Below are positions 35,039-47,200 of a DNA stretch of 64,000 bases, piece after piece (within the stretch, counting starts at the first letter, position 1; every line of letters begins with the position of its first letter). The stretch comes from Tachypleus tridentatus (lineage: Eukaryota > Arthropoda > Merostomata > Xiphosura > Limulidae). The position numbers were made by a program, and so were the translations under genes. The notes below the pieces were generated by a model. That model was not told the DNA's origin. It was given only the letters and a program-made list of their open reading frames with translations, and did not search any database. Where the stretch lies: NCBI RefSeq assembly GCF_004210375.1, contig NC_134834.1, positions 9,360,922 to 9,424,921 on the forward strand. Reading direction: 5' to 3'.

Positions 35039-36961
35039 CTTTGAATCAAGTATTTTAACTTTAAATCAAGCATTTTAACTTTAAATCAAGTATTTTAACT
35101 TTGAATCAAGTATTTTAACTTTGAATAAAGTATTTTAACTTTGAATCAAGCATTTTAACTTTGAATCAAGTATTTTAACTTTGAATCAAGTATTTTAACT
35201 TTAGATCAAGCATTTTAACTTTAAATCAAGTATTTTAACTTTGAATCAAGCATTTTAACTTTGAATCAAGCATTTTAACTTTGAATCAAGTATTTTAACT
35301 TTGAATCAAGCATTTTAACTTTGAATCAAGCATTTTAACTTTAAATCAAGTATTTTAACTTTGAATCAAGTATTTTAACTTTTAATAAAGTATTTTAACT
35401 TTGAATCAAGCATTTTAACTTTGAATCAAGTATTTTAACTTTGAATCAAGTATTTTAACTTTAGATCAAGCATTTTAACTTTAAATCAAATATTTTAACT
35501 TTGAATCAAGCATTTTAACTTTGAATCAAGTATTTTAACTTTGAATCAAGTATTTTAACTTTGAATCAAGCATTTTAACTTTGAATCAAGCATTTTAACT
35601 TTGAATCAAGCATTTTAACTTTGAATCAAGTATTTTAACTTTAAATCAAGTATTTTAACTTTGAATCAAGCATTTTAACTTTAAATCAAGTATTTTAACT
35701 TTAAATCAATTATTTTAACTTTGAATCAAGCATTTTAACTTTGAATCAAGTATTTTAACTTTGAATCAAGCATTTTAACTTTAAATCAAGCATTTTAACT
35801 TTGAATCAAGCATTTTAACTTTAAATCAAGCATTTTAACTTTGAATCAAGCATTTTAACTTTGAATCAAGCATTTTAACTTTGAATCAAGTATTTTAACT
35901 TTGAATCAAGCATTTTAACTTTGAATCAAGCATTTTAACTTTAAATCAAGTATTTTAACTTTGAATCAAGTATTTTAACTTTTAATAAAGTATTTTAACT
36001 TTGAATCAAGCATTTTAACTTTGAATCAAGTATTTTAACTTTGAATCAAGTATTTTAACTTTAGATCAAGCATTTTAACTTTAAATCAAGTATTTTAACT
36101 TTGAATCAAGCATTTTAACTTTGAATCAAGTATTTTAACTTTGAATCAAGCATTTTAACTTTGAATCAAGCATTTTAACTTTAAATCAAGCATTTTAACT
36201 TTGAATCAAGCATTTTAACTTTGAATCAAGCATTTTAACTTTAGATCAAGCATTTTAACTTTGAATCAAGCATTTTAACTTTAAATCAAGTATTTTAACT
36301 TTGAATCAAGTATTTTAACTTTTAATAAAGTATTTTAACTTTGAATCAAGCATTTTAACTTTGAATCAAGTATTTTAACTTTGAATCAAGTATTTTAACT
36401 TTAGATCAAGCATTTTAACTTTAAATCAAGTATTTTAACTTTGAATCAAGTATTTTAACTTTGAATCAAGCATTTTAACTTTAAATCAAGTATTTTAACT
36501 TTGAATCAAGTATTTTAACTTTGAATCAAGCATTTTAACTTTGAATCAAGTATTTTAACTTTGAATCAAGCATTTTAACTTTGAATCAAGTATTTTAACT
36601 TTAAATCAAGTATTTTAACTTTGAATCAAGCATTTTAACTTTAAATCAAGTATTTTAACTTTAAATCAAGCATTTTAACTTTGAATCAAGTATTTTAACT
36701 TTAAATCAAGCATTTTAACTTTGAATCAAGCATTTTAACTTTGAATCAAGCATTTTAACTTTGAATCAAGCATTTTAACTTTGAATCAAGTATTTTAACT
36801 TTAAATCAAGTATTTTAACTTTGAATCAAGCATTTTAACTTTGAATCAAGTATTTTAACTTTGAATCAAGTATTTTAACTTTGAATCAAGTATTTTAACT
36901 TTGAATCAAGCATTTTAACTTTGAATCAAGTATTTTAACTTTAAATCAAGTATTTTAACTT
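35039..36961. repeat. 20-bp minisatellite, 96 copies without indels
   Basis: TTGAATCAAGTATTTTAACT repeats exactly 96 times between 35041 and 36960 with no length change. Variation is limited to TTGA/TTAA/TTAG at the start, AAGT/AAGC and rare AATAAAG. The rare TTTTAATAAAG unit at 35381, 35981 and 36321 marks larger duplicated blocks (30 and 17 units apart). Confidence 0.98.
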
Positions 36962-37739
36962 ATGAAACATGAAATATCAGTGTGAAAATAGTGTTATGGC
37001 TGCCACTCGGATGCGTCTAGAAACAAAGACCGAGATGGCTTCCCGCCTGATTGGAACAGATATTATTGTTACTGACCAGCTTCCATCCGTGGAAATATTT
37101 ATTGTTATTCAAGTTTTTAGTTCCGCAAAACTCAGTCGTGTCAAACAGTTCCGTACTATCTATAATTCTCTATTAAATAATATGTATAATAGACAGCAAT
37201 AGTATGACTGGAAGACACCAGAACGTTCAGAAATGTATGGCATTTTACTTTAGCAGTGACAATAACTATTGGCATAAGTTAAGACTAACCATTAAGTTGA
37301 TTTATTCAGATGCTTGACAATAAGGTGGTTTGGAAGGATACTTAAGGTCCTGGTACAAGACCCCAGGACAACAAATAAACTCGGACACAAGCAATCACAG
37401 AGTGATAAAATCTGTCAGGGGAAGAATAGAAAGTGATTTTATTAGGCCTACTGACGATAAGTATGTTCAAACAAAGAAGCACTAAATGCGCATGCTCTGT
37501 GTCAATAACCTTGCTCACTGCGTGCGTAATGGAAATTGAGCTAAACAAACTGCGAACGCGTGCAATTAAAAATTATAACAAAATTGTCCACCAGAGGGCA
37601 TTGAAAGAAACTTAACTTGTTGCAGAAAACAGTCATTTTTCAGAGAGTTTTAGATGATATTACGTCACCTTAGACGTATCTGTTTAGTTCTATATCAACT
37701 TTTATCCATTTCTTATCGGTATCTGTTTGTGAGATGACC
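36962..37739. other. Unique sequence with a small unsupported frame
   Basis: A 77-codon frame at 36969-37202 begins with ATG a few bases after the array and has somewhat richer GC (MAATRMRLETKTEMASRL). I recognise no domain, and it could be chance. TGTCCACCAGAGGGCATTG at 37585-37603 is a near-ideal CTCF-like string. Confidence 0.35.
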
Positions 37740-37920
37740 TTCCAGTTATCACGCCAGGTACACGAATCCTAGGATGCAAGGGTCGCGTCCCGTAGCTGCA
37801 AAATCGTGCTCAGTACTTTAAAATCGTCGGTTCGCTATAAGAGTGATACTCAAACCTCAATATTGGGCAGAATAAAATAGCCCATGAGTTGGCGGTTGGT
37901 ACTGTTGACCAGATTAAACA
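37740..37920 (+). mobile_element. Diverged SINE fragment
   Basis: AAAATAGCCCATGAGTTGGC matches the family-1 core (AGAGTAGCCCAAGAGTTGGC) and the upstream GGGTCGCGTCCCGTAGC is tRNA-like. No clear tail. Confidence 0.55.
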
Positions 37921-38871
37921 AGATAACTGTTATATTGATTAGAAGAACTGACCACTGTGTAAACTGGACTAGGTGACAATTATGATGAGTAAGAAAACTG
38001 ACTACTATGTGTGTACTAAGAGAGCTAACCACTGTGTAGACCAGACAAGTTGATTATTTGGACAATACGAAGTCACCGTTGTGTAGATTAAGTGAACTGA
38101 CCATTATGTAGACTGGACAGACTCACCGTTTTGACAGCTAAAACAAAGGTTTTGTCTATACGTACGCATTGACCACAAGAAACAAACAATATAGTTTCAA
38201 CGAGAATCGATATTGGCCGATGATCGTCTAAGATATTTATTACCACGTTTTTGACGAAATTCTGTTTTTGTAGAAACACAACAAATCAGTCGCACCTTTA
38301 AAAGTAGGCATTGTTGTATGTTGGAGTAAACAGTGTTATGTGCTGGACATAAACAGTGCTATCTGTTGGAAATAAACAACGTAATAAATTATGAACAATC
38401 TTACAAGTTAGAAATAAACGTGGACAAAGTTAGTGGGCAAAACCTCGTTACAAAATATTTAAAAAGTGAGTAAAATAACAAAAATCACAGAAAGTGATAA
38501 CAAAAGAAACAGAATTTAAAATGATGGAATTTATTAGTAGTTTAAACTTGTTTATACACAAACAGCCACATTAGAAAGCATAGTGTTAAGGGATATCTGT
38601 CCCTAGTCCTATTTCTGAATTACTCACCAATCAGCAACGCTCACTGTCCGACTTTTAAATAATTAACTCGATAGACTGTCACTCTTATAACTCATCCATA
38701 ACTTAAAGTGCAGTGAGTGTTCAATAGTTTCGCGATGTAAACCTTGGACCTATCGATCTGATACCCGACACGTTAAACAGCATTGCGTATTCTATTCAAA
38801 CGAGTAGCAGTATAAAGGTTTGTTCGTTTAAGGAAAGAATTTGAACTGAAATGAATTCGAAATTTCTTGAA
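37921..38871. other. Unique sequence with loose internal repeats
   Basis: Between 37915 and 38120 a loose motif of the type ACTGACCACTGTGTAGACTG recurs with irregular spacing; 38310-38380 has GTTGGA.ATAAACA repeats. No gene is seen. Confidence 0.4.
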
Positions 38872-39128
38872 GGATTGTTTGTTTTGGTTTTGAATTTCGC
38901 CCTAACCATCCCTAATTTAGCAGTGTAAGACTAGAGGGAAGGTAGCTAGTCATCTATACCTACCACCAATTCTTGGGTTACTCTTTTACCAACGAATAGT
39001 GGGACTGACCGTCACATTATAACGCCCCCGCGGCTGAAAAAGCAAGCATTTTTGATACGACAGGGATTCGAACTCGCGACCCTCTGATTACGAGTCGAAC
39101 GCCTTAACCCACCTGGCCATGCCGGACC
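38872..39128 (-). mobile_element. tRNA-derived SINE, family 1
   Basis: The tail region has a deletion (AATTTCGCCCTAACCATCCC lacks the usual CAAAGCTACACGAG part). Core and head (minus GGTCCGGCATGGCCAGGTGG) are intact. TTCTTGAA at 38864-38871 and 39129-39136 is the likely target duplication. Confidence 0.93.
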
Positions 39129-39302
39129 TTCTTGAACGAATGGACATTAGTTAATAAAGCGTGAAACACTTTTGTGATTCACACGAGAGAGAGCAAGAGA
39201 GAGTATATTACGTAAGAGAGAATAAAATGGCTGAAAACAAACAGACGATATGCGAGAAGTATAATCATGTTTTTTTGGGAAACATTTATGATTAGCTTGT
39301 GA

Positions 39303-39630
39303 AATAGTTAAGCCTATTTTGTGCCTTCCAAACAGCAGAAAATATACCTGGTTCGATTGTAATAGGGTTAACTCTACATTCTGCTTTGTTAATAGTGCAA
39401 AATATTTCTGGTTAGACTATAACATAGTAAAGTCTACTTAATTCCTGCTAAACAGTGGAAAATATTTCTGGTTAGACTGTAACATAGTTAAGCCTACTTT
39501 GTCCTTGCTAAACAGTGGAAAATATTTCTGGTTAGATTGTAACATAGTTAAGCCTACTTTGTTTTTGCTAAACAGTGGAAAATATTTCTGGTTATATTGT
39601 AACATAGCTAAGCCTACTTTGTACTTGCTA
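39303..39630. repeat. 60-bp tandem repeat, about 5 copies
   Basis: AACATAGTTAAGCCTACTTT..GTGGAAAATATTTCTGG repeats every 60 bp; the first copies are diverged. Confidence 0.92.
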
Positions 39631-39829
39631 AAAATGCTTTGTTCTCGTTACTTATCCTAATAAAGATTTTTTTCCTGAAGTTTAAACAAACAAAGTTTCA
39701 GAAGTAGGGTTTCACTGTCGTTTATCATACTTTTAATTCCCAGAGTTTGAACTGAATTTGTTCTTTATGAATTGTAATATGATGTCTTTTTGTCAAGCTC
39801 CTACATAAAAACAACAATTTGTTATTGGT

Positions 39830-40297
39830 AGGTACGTTACTGTCTAAAGTTAACTAGGAATGAGCCTGATAGCTTGTGCATCGACATGTATATTTCTGTC
39901 TAAAGTTAGATAAGAATGATACTGTTGTACTTTGTGTATAATTAGGTATATTTCTGTCTAAAGTTAGATAAGAATGATACTGTTGTACTTTGTGTATAAT
40001 TAGGTATATTTCTGTCTAAAGTTAGATAAGAATGATACTGTTGTACTTTGTGTATAATTAGGTATATTTCTGTCTAAAGTTAGATAAGAATGATACTGTT
40101 GTACTTTGTGTATAATTATGTATATTTCTGTTTAAAGTTAGATAAGAATGATACTGTTGTACTTTGTGTATAATTAGGTATATTTCTGTCTAAAGTTAGA
40201 TAAGAATGATACTGTTGTACTTTGTGTATAATTAGGTATATTTCTGTTTAAAGTTAGATAAGAATGATACTGTTGTACCTTGTGTATTATTAGGTGT
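39830..40297. repeat. 58-bp tandem repeat, about 8 copies
   Basis: TCTAAAGTTAGATAAGAATG..GTATAATTAGGTATATT repeats every 58 bp. The central copies are nearly identical; the first and last are diverged. Confidence 0.94.
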
Positions 40298-40793
40298 TTA
40301 TGTGCCAGGAGAGTGAATCCTATCTTATTTATGACAGTATTAGAAGTGTTAGACAGTTCGTATGGAATTAGGACCGTCATTTATCTTTAATAACGCGTGT
40401 TAGCGTCACAAACTACCATTGGATGATTTTATTTATGCTATTGTAACATTTAGAAACTATAGGCTTGTCCCTTAAACCTCATTAGACCAGATGGCTTCTC
40501 ATGTCTTCTGTAGCTACATGACTCACGTTTTATATGCTTCTCTTTGTAGCTGTTTGACGTATTGTAAAGTACCACATGTTTTAGTTTGTTCTCTGACCAT
40601 TAGGGGGAGCATGATCACTTTTATTAAAATAAAACTGCTTTTCTCAGTTAAACCTCAAAACTCGAACCCATGATACGGCTAACTAAGCTCTATTAGAAAA
40701 TAATCTGATCCTGTGTATACAACAAATAGCTTCACTCAAATAAGAAAGAACCACGTGCTTGATAGTTGAGTGACCAAACTGGTCAGTACTCTA
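40298..40793. other. Unique sequence left of the retroelement
   Basis: No gene is seen. GACCATTAGGGGGAGCAT at 40595-40612 is CTCF-like. Confidence 0.4.
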
Positions 40794-41015
40794 TATATGC
40801 AAAAACGGCTCGTTTGGATTGAGAAAATATTTTACGTAGAAGAGCGAACAACGTTTCGAACTTCTTCGGTCATCGTCAGGTTCACGAAGAAAGAAAGAGG
40901 TAACTGACCGGAAGCTGACCACATGTTTGGAAGGGGTTGTGTAACTGAGTGTCGGATTGTAAAGGGTGGTGTTAGATGTTTGAATATATAATTTTATTTT
41001 ATTATATTTAATATA
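40794..41015 (-). repeat. Left inverted terminal copy of the Penelope-like element
   Basis: Reverse complement of 42716-42930 with scattered mismatches. It begins ATATGCAAAAACGG and ends ATTATATTTAATATA. It is an inverted copy of the element's own 3' end, the usual result of a second, opposite template copying event in this class. Confidence 0.92.
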
Positions 41016-41128
41016 ATAATATTTAATATATTTAATTTAATACTATATTTAATATTTCCATTAAAAACCTAAACCAAGACAAAAACATAGAAATTATAAA
41101 AGCAGATAAAGGTAACGCTATAGTCATA

Positions 41129-42325
41129 ATGAACACGAATGAATACATCCAAAAAATGAATAACATCCTATCAGACACGAACAAATTTAAACCAATACAC
41201 ACAAATCTAACCAAGACACACGAGACGCAACTGAACAAATTACTACTACAAATGAAAAAAGCCAACACAATTTCACAAACACTTTATTCCTACCTACGTA
41301 AAACCGACTCACGCACACCGCAAATATACGGCATCCCCAAACCTCATAAGCCAGATTGTCCATTACGACCAATAATGTCCACATACGAATCGTTTAATTA
41401 CAATCTTGGTAAATACATAGCATGGGCATTCTCCAAATATGTAACATCAGCCAGCTCATTCATCAAAGACTCTTTTAATTTCAAGTCTAACCTAAATCAA
41501 CTTAATCATAAAGCCTTAATGGCCAGTTTCGATGTTATATCCCTCTTTACAGAAGTTCCAACCACTGAAGCCTGCAAGATAGCCTTAGAACTCTATATCC
41601 GAGACCCTAACCCAACTATAGACATTCCCAGTAACCAGTTAGCTAACCTCATAGAATTCACCACGATAAAGACAAACTTCATGTTCAACAACCACAACTA
41701 TATACAAACAAATGGCCTAAGCATGGGCAACCCAGTATCACCAGTTCTAGCCAATATTTTTATGACACAAGTTGAAACACAAGCAATTAACACAGCATTA
41801 CATCCACCACTATACTGGTACAGATATGTAGATGATACGGTTGCTGGATTCAGATCTACAGAACACATACTTAATTTTTTCAATCACATTAACTCTATAC
41901 ATCCCAACATTAACTTCACATGTGAACAGGAAGAAAGCAATCAAATATCATTTCTTAACCTCAAAATTACAAGAACCGACACACAATTCAAAACAGAAAT
42001 CCACCGAAAAATCACCCATACTGGACTATACATTCCTTGGGACTCAGCACATGAAACAAAACAAAAACTCAACATACTAAGAAACCAAATAAACAGAGCC
42101 ATAAAACTATGCTCACCAGATAAAATTAACGATGAATTAGACAAAATAAAACAATACTTCATCAACATCAATAAGTTTCCTCCACAAACCGTAGAAAACA
42201 TTATACGCACACACCTAGACAGAAAGCAAAATCAACCAACAAAAGTAAATATATCTCACGAATCAAAAACCACGAAACCATATACTGCTGTATACCATAT
42301 ATTCCTGACATCAGCAAACAAATAA
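41129..42325 (+). pseudogene. Penelope-like reverse transcriptase, truncated and frameshifted
   Basis: A 398-codon frame. Reverse transcriptase motifs in order: IYGIPKPHK (66-74) with LRPIMS after it, SFDVISLFTEVP with the first catalytic Asp at 135, NGLSMGNPVSPVLAN (195-209), and YRYVDDT with the catalytic pair at 235-236. FLNLKI (275-280) follows. The open frame extends upstream of the ATG through the typical KADKGNAIV motif, so the true start was further 5' and is lost; the normal protein is much longer, with an N-terminal region and a fused endonuclease. A two-base AT excess in the short AT run at about 42297-42302 shifts the frame and gives a stop at 42323-42325. The catalytic residues themselves are intact. 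Confidence 0.92.
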
Positions 42326-42723
42326 CCAACATTTGGCAAAAATTAGTAACAAAATATGACATTCCAGTTAATACCAAATTTATTCAAAAACCAGGCACAA
42401 AACTGAGGTCTATACTATGTAAAAACTACACTGACAAACACCACACCAACATTATTTACAAAATACAATGTTATAACTGCCACGACTTCTATATTGGAGA
42501 AACAAGTAGAAAAATGGAAACCAGATTCAAAGAACACAAAAAGTCACCTTCACACGTTTTCAAACACTGCAAGTCAAATAAACACAACATAACCATAGAA
42601 AACACTCAAATACTAAATAAAGAAACAAACATAAACAAACACAAAATTAAAGAAGCCTTACTTATACAACAACTTAAACCCAAAATAAACCAATACAAAG
42701 GAACACCTTTATACCTATATTAA
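42301..42723 (+). pseudogene. GIY-YIG endonuclease domain of the Penelope-like element
   Basis: Read in the frame shifted by two bases from the reverse transcriptase frame. It starts as IPDISKQI, then IYKIQCYNCHDFYIGET with the paired cysteines and the YIG motif, then METRFKEHKK (conserved Arg and Glu-His region), and ends at TAA 42721-42723 inside the inverted terminal copy. Without the frameshift it would be the C-terminal part of the retroelement protein. This domain nicks target DNA during retrotransposition. Confidence 0.88.
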
Positions 42724-42930
42724 ATATAATAAAATAAAATTACATATTCAAACATCTAACACCGCCCTCTATATTCCTCTACATTCAACCTCTTCCAAAC
42801 GTGTGGTCAGCTTCCGGTCAGTTACCTCTTTCTTTCATTGTGAACCTGACGATGACCGAAGAAGGTCGAAACGTTGTTCGCTCTTCTATGTAAAATATTT
42901 TCTCAACCCAAACGAGCCGTTTTTGCATAT
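42716..42930 (+). repeat. Right terminal copy of the Penelope-like element
   Basis: Sense-oriented end of the element. At 42846-42872 it contains a hairpin (GACC/GGTC stem) between CTGACGA and GAAAC, discussed in findings as a hammerhead-like core. The same hairpin exists on the minus strand in the left copy, with one stem mismatch. Confidence 0.9.
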
Positions 42931-42990
42931 AAATTTCTCTACAAGTGGGTTTCTCGACATCACTGATCAGTTCTCTCCTCCATGAGTTCT

Positions 42991-44216
42991 ATACAGTAAC
43001 AGCGCCCTCCAGAGGCCGGAAATAAAAACAAAATACATTTTGTTACGTTTAAGTTTTCACCCATTTAAAGATAATTTTGAAACAATAAAAGAAGAATACA
43101 TTCTGATCAAACAGAAACTCGGTGAATGAATTGCACAGGAATTGTACTCTGAGCATCAAACACTTCGACCGAACGTTTGTTATTGTTCATTGTTTTCTAC
43201 GATTAAAACAAGCAATCAAAAAAAAAAAAAAACGAAACAGAGAAAACACTCATTCAACAGTAGCCACGTATGCCATAGTTTTATTCTCTGTTTGTTTTGA
43301 ATTGTGAGCTAGCTGACCCTAATTTAGCAGTGATAGAGAAGAGAGAGAGCATACTAATCATTAAACAATGTCCACCTCCAAGCAGTTAATGTAATTTTCA
43401 ACATTTTCGTTTGAATCTGTGATGTTTTTCCATGAAATTAACGGTAACTGCTATACATTGAAACGATCCTCTGAGATTTTATATAAATAACGTTATTAGG
43501 TGATTTGACAAGTGAAATAAACTAATTAGGTATTCTGTTAATTAACAGCACTACGTGAAAAGCTGGCGGTGAAGGACATTAAAAAGAACATTCTAGTAAT
43601 AGTTTAATTCTAAAATCAGCGTAGCAAGTGCTTTCACGTAAATACCGTGTAATGAACTGTCTCACATTGTCTCACGCATGATGGTGTAGGGGATACAGAA
43701 GGGGCAGTGTCACGTGCTCTTCCATAATCTAGCATATAATCGTGTGAAAAATAACGTAAGTTTCCCATATAATAGCGTGAAAATTATCAAAGTAAAAAAT
43801 ACAGGTATGGGAGTGTTAAGAAAGTAGCGCAATGAAACTAATTTAACTCCACAAACAGGTGTATTTTTCTTTAATCCAGTAAGACAGGATGAAAAACGGA
43901 CAACAGTATCCTTGGGTCATAATGGGTAAAGTCTGTGGTCATAGCAAACAAAATCGTTTAGGATATTCAATTGTACCGATTTAATTCGCGATGTAATTTA
44001 TTAGGACGTATTTCATCAAAGTCAACTTACTAGATGTCGCTGTTGTTGTCCTGGTCTGTGTGACAATATTTATTTAAATATGTAAATTTTTATAAATAAA
44101 TAATTATATTTATTATTATTATTATAACTTGGTTAAAATACATTCTGATATGTTGGAACAGATGAGAAAGTCGTGACTTTCAATATATATGTGAGTCTAT
44201 TGTTTTTATATTACAG
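42991..44216. other. Unique sequence between the retroelement and the ZP-type gene
   Basis: A short family-1 SINE fragment (minus) is at about 43286-43345 (CTGTTTGTTTTGAATTGTGA, CCCTAATTTAGCAGTG). CTCF-like strings at 43000-43020 and 44027-44042. A splice acceptor (TTTTTATATTACAG) ends at 44216, so a 5' UTR exon of the next gene may lie upstream, but I cannot place it or a promoter. Confidence 0.5.
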
Positions 44217-44223
44217 AAGAATA

Positions 44224-44262
44224 ATGCCGATCAGGACTTTTGCTTTTACAACAGTTCTGTTG
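44224..44262 (+). CDS. Exon 1 of the ZP-type gene
   Basis: Encodes MPIRTFAFTTVLL, the first half of the signal peptide. ATG at 44224, donor TTG|GTAAGT. An acceptor 7 bp upstream of the ATG suggests a preceding non-coding exon. Confidence 0.85.
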
Positions 44263-47200
44263 GTAAGTCAAACACGAGAAATATTTGTATTCTGTTTCGT
44301 GAAGAACTGAATGTTTTTAATTTTCATTTTATCCACTTACTTTGTTCTTTAGTCGAATCCAATTAACCATCTCATTTTTTTTCATTAATTACCATTATTA
44401 TATAATTTTAATTATAAACACCCGTTTTCTTGTAACGGTAGTTACACAGATTTTATGTTAAACTTGTTCCAATTCTCTTACTTTAAATTCAACAATATTT
44501 TATCCTTGTGAGCATGTCAAGTAGTTTGTTTTACTGCCATCTAGTAGTTACATTTGGTACTAAATAACAGTTCTTTATTTTTTTATAAATATAATTAATT
44601 GTTAACCAACGACTATAGGTAATGATTCTATTATTCCATTATTAGAATATAATATATTGTTGTGATATGAATCCATTTTCTTTACTACACCGACACAGTT
44701 TTACAGTATGTAAAATATTAATAATACTAACAATTATTATGTTTTCATCTCTTTAATCTGACTCTTAACAACTTTTAGATTTCCGTGACGGGGGCACAGA
44801 ATTTTCACTCAAACGTCAGCCACGTGGACAAAGATGTCGGCAGCGAGATGGTCACGAGCAGGACACGAGGTAGTTAGTCCCGTCTTAATAATAATTTAAA
44901 TGCATCTCAAGGAGTTGAGATAATTGCTTCGTGTAAAAGACTTGTAGAGTGGGAACAAAGCTGTACGACTGTGAGAGGCATAAGTTGAACACAGGGTAGG
45001 AATTATTAAAAACATTACAGATCTTGACGTCACACGAAGTGGTCCAGGAACATGCAGTGGACCAACAGTAATATTTGTTTGTTTGTATTTAAGCACAAAG
45101 CAAGCCATGGGTTATCTGTGCTGTGATCACCATGGGTGTTGAAACTTGGTTTAAATGTTATAAGTCTTACATTTACCGCTGAGCCATTAGTAAGCAAATA
45201 TTAAAATCGTTTAGACTTTAGACGAGGAACAAACTGAGATACCTTGCAATTATGATGTTCAGGTATTAACAAGTATGATATCCAAGTATTAACAAGTATG
45301 ATATCCAAGTATTAACAAGTATTATGTCCAGGTATTAACAAATATGATGTTCAGGTATTAACAAGTATGATATCCAAGTATTAACAAGTATGATGTCCAG
45401 GTATTAATAAGTGTGATGTCCAAGTATTAACAAGTGTGATGTTCAGGTATTAACAAGTATGATATCCAAGTATTAACAAGTATTATGTCCAGGTATTAGC
45501 AAGAATGATATCCAAGTATTAACAAGTATTATGTCCAGGTATTAGCAAGTATGATATCCAAGTATTAACAAGTATTATGTCCAGGTATTAGCAAGTATGA
45601 TATCCAAGTATTAACAAGTATTATGTCCAGGTATTAGCAAGTATGATATCCAAGTATTAACAAGTATTATGTCCAGGTATTAGCAAGTATGATATCCAAG
45701 TATTAACAAGTATTATGTCCAAGTATTAATAAGTATGGTGCTCAGATATTAACAAATATTATGTCCAGGTATTAATAAGTGTGATGTCCAAGTATTAACA
45801 AGTGTGATGTCCAGGTATTAACAAGTATTATGTCCAGGTATTAACAAGTATGATGTCCAGGTATTAATAAGTGTGATGTCTAAGTATTAACAAGTGTGAT
45901 GTCCAAGTATTAACAAGTATTATGTCCAGGTATTAGCAAGTATGATATCCAAGTATTAACAAGTATTATGTCCAGGTATTAGCAAGTATGATACTCAAGT
46001 ATTAACAAGTATTATGTTCAGGTATTAACAAGTATGATATCCAAGTATTAACAAGTATTATGTCCAGGTATTAGCAAGTATGATATCCAAGTATTAACAA
46101 GTATTATGTCCAAGTATTAATAAGTATGGTGCTCAGGTATTAACAAATATTATGTCCAGGTATTAATAAGTGTGATGTCCAAGTATTAACAAGTGTGATG
46201 TCCAAGTATTAACAAGTGTGATGACCAGGTATTAACAAGTATGATGTTCAGGTATTAACAAGTATGATATCCAAGTATTAACAAGTATTATGTCCAGGTA
46301 TTAGCAAGTATGATATCCAAGTATTAACAAGTATTATGTCCAGGTATTGGCAAGTATGACATCCAAGTATTAACAAGTATTATGTCCAGGTATTAGCAAG
46401 TATGATATCCAAGTATTAACAAGTATTATGTCCAGGTATTAGCAAGTATGATGTTCAGGTATTAACAAGTATGATGTTCAGGTATTAGCAAGTATGATAT
46501 TCAAGTATTAACAAGTATTATGTCCAAGTATTAATAAGTATGGTGCTTAGGTATTAACAAATATTATGTCCAGGTATTAATAAGTGTGATGTCCAAGTAT
46601 TAACAAGTGTGATGTCCAAGTATTAACAAGTATTATGTCCAGGTATTAATAAGTGTGATGTCCAAGTATTAACAAGTATGATATCCAAGTATTAACAAGT
46701 ATTATGTCCAGGTATTAACAAGTGTGATGTCCAAGTAATAACAAGTGTGATGTCCAAGTATTAACAGGTGTGATATTCAGGTGTTAACAAGTATTATGTC
46801 CAAGTATTAATAAGTATGGTGCTCAGGTATTAACAAATATTATGTCCAGGTATTAATAAGTGTGATGTCCAAGTATTAACAAGTGTGATGTCTAAGTATT
46901 AACAAGTGTGATGTCCAAGTATTAATAAGTATGATATCCAAGTATTAACAAGTATTATGTCCAGGTATTAGCAAGTATGATATCCAAGTATTAACAAGTA
47001 TTATGTCCAGGTATTAGCAAGAATGATATCCAAGTATTAACAAGTATTATGTCCAGGTATTAATAAGTGTGATGTCCAAGTATTAACAAGTATGATATCC
47101 AAGTATTAACAAGTATTATGTCCAGGTATTAACAAGTGTGATGTCCAAGTAATAACAAGTGTGATGTCCAAGTATTAACAGGTGTGATATTCAGGTGTTA

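Larger units (their letters stand above)
40794..42990 (+). mobile_element. Penelope-like retroelement, 5'-truncated, flanked by inverted ends
   Basis: A reverse transcriptase of Penelope type is followed by a GIY-YIG endonuclease, the defining domain order of this class. The pair is flanked by inverted copies of about 215-222 bp (40794-41015 and 42716-42930), both containing GTTAGATGTTTGAATAT, GTAACTGACCGGAAGCTGAC and AACGGCTCGTTTGG in opposite orientation. Penelope-like elements are known for such terminal copies, direct or inverted. The right copy continues to about 42990 (GTGGGTTTCTCGACATCA). The N-terminal part before the reverse transcriptase is missing; the frame emerges from AT-rich sequence at about 41015-41050. 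One frameshift separates the two domains. I judge it a dead copy of a family that was active fairly recently. Confidence 0.93.

Noticed and set aside
36969-37202. 77-codon plus-strand frame as a small gene
   Set aside because: No recognisable domain, splice support or conserved motif; its length is within chance expectation.
42803-42985. 60-codon frame next to the retroelement
   Set aside because: Lies within the terminal copy of the Penelope-like element, with no protein similarity recognised.
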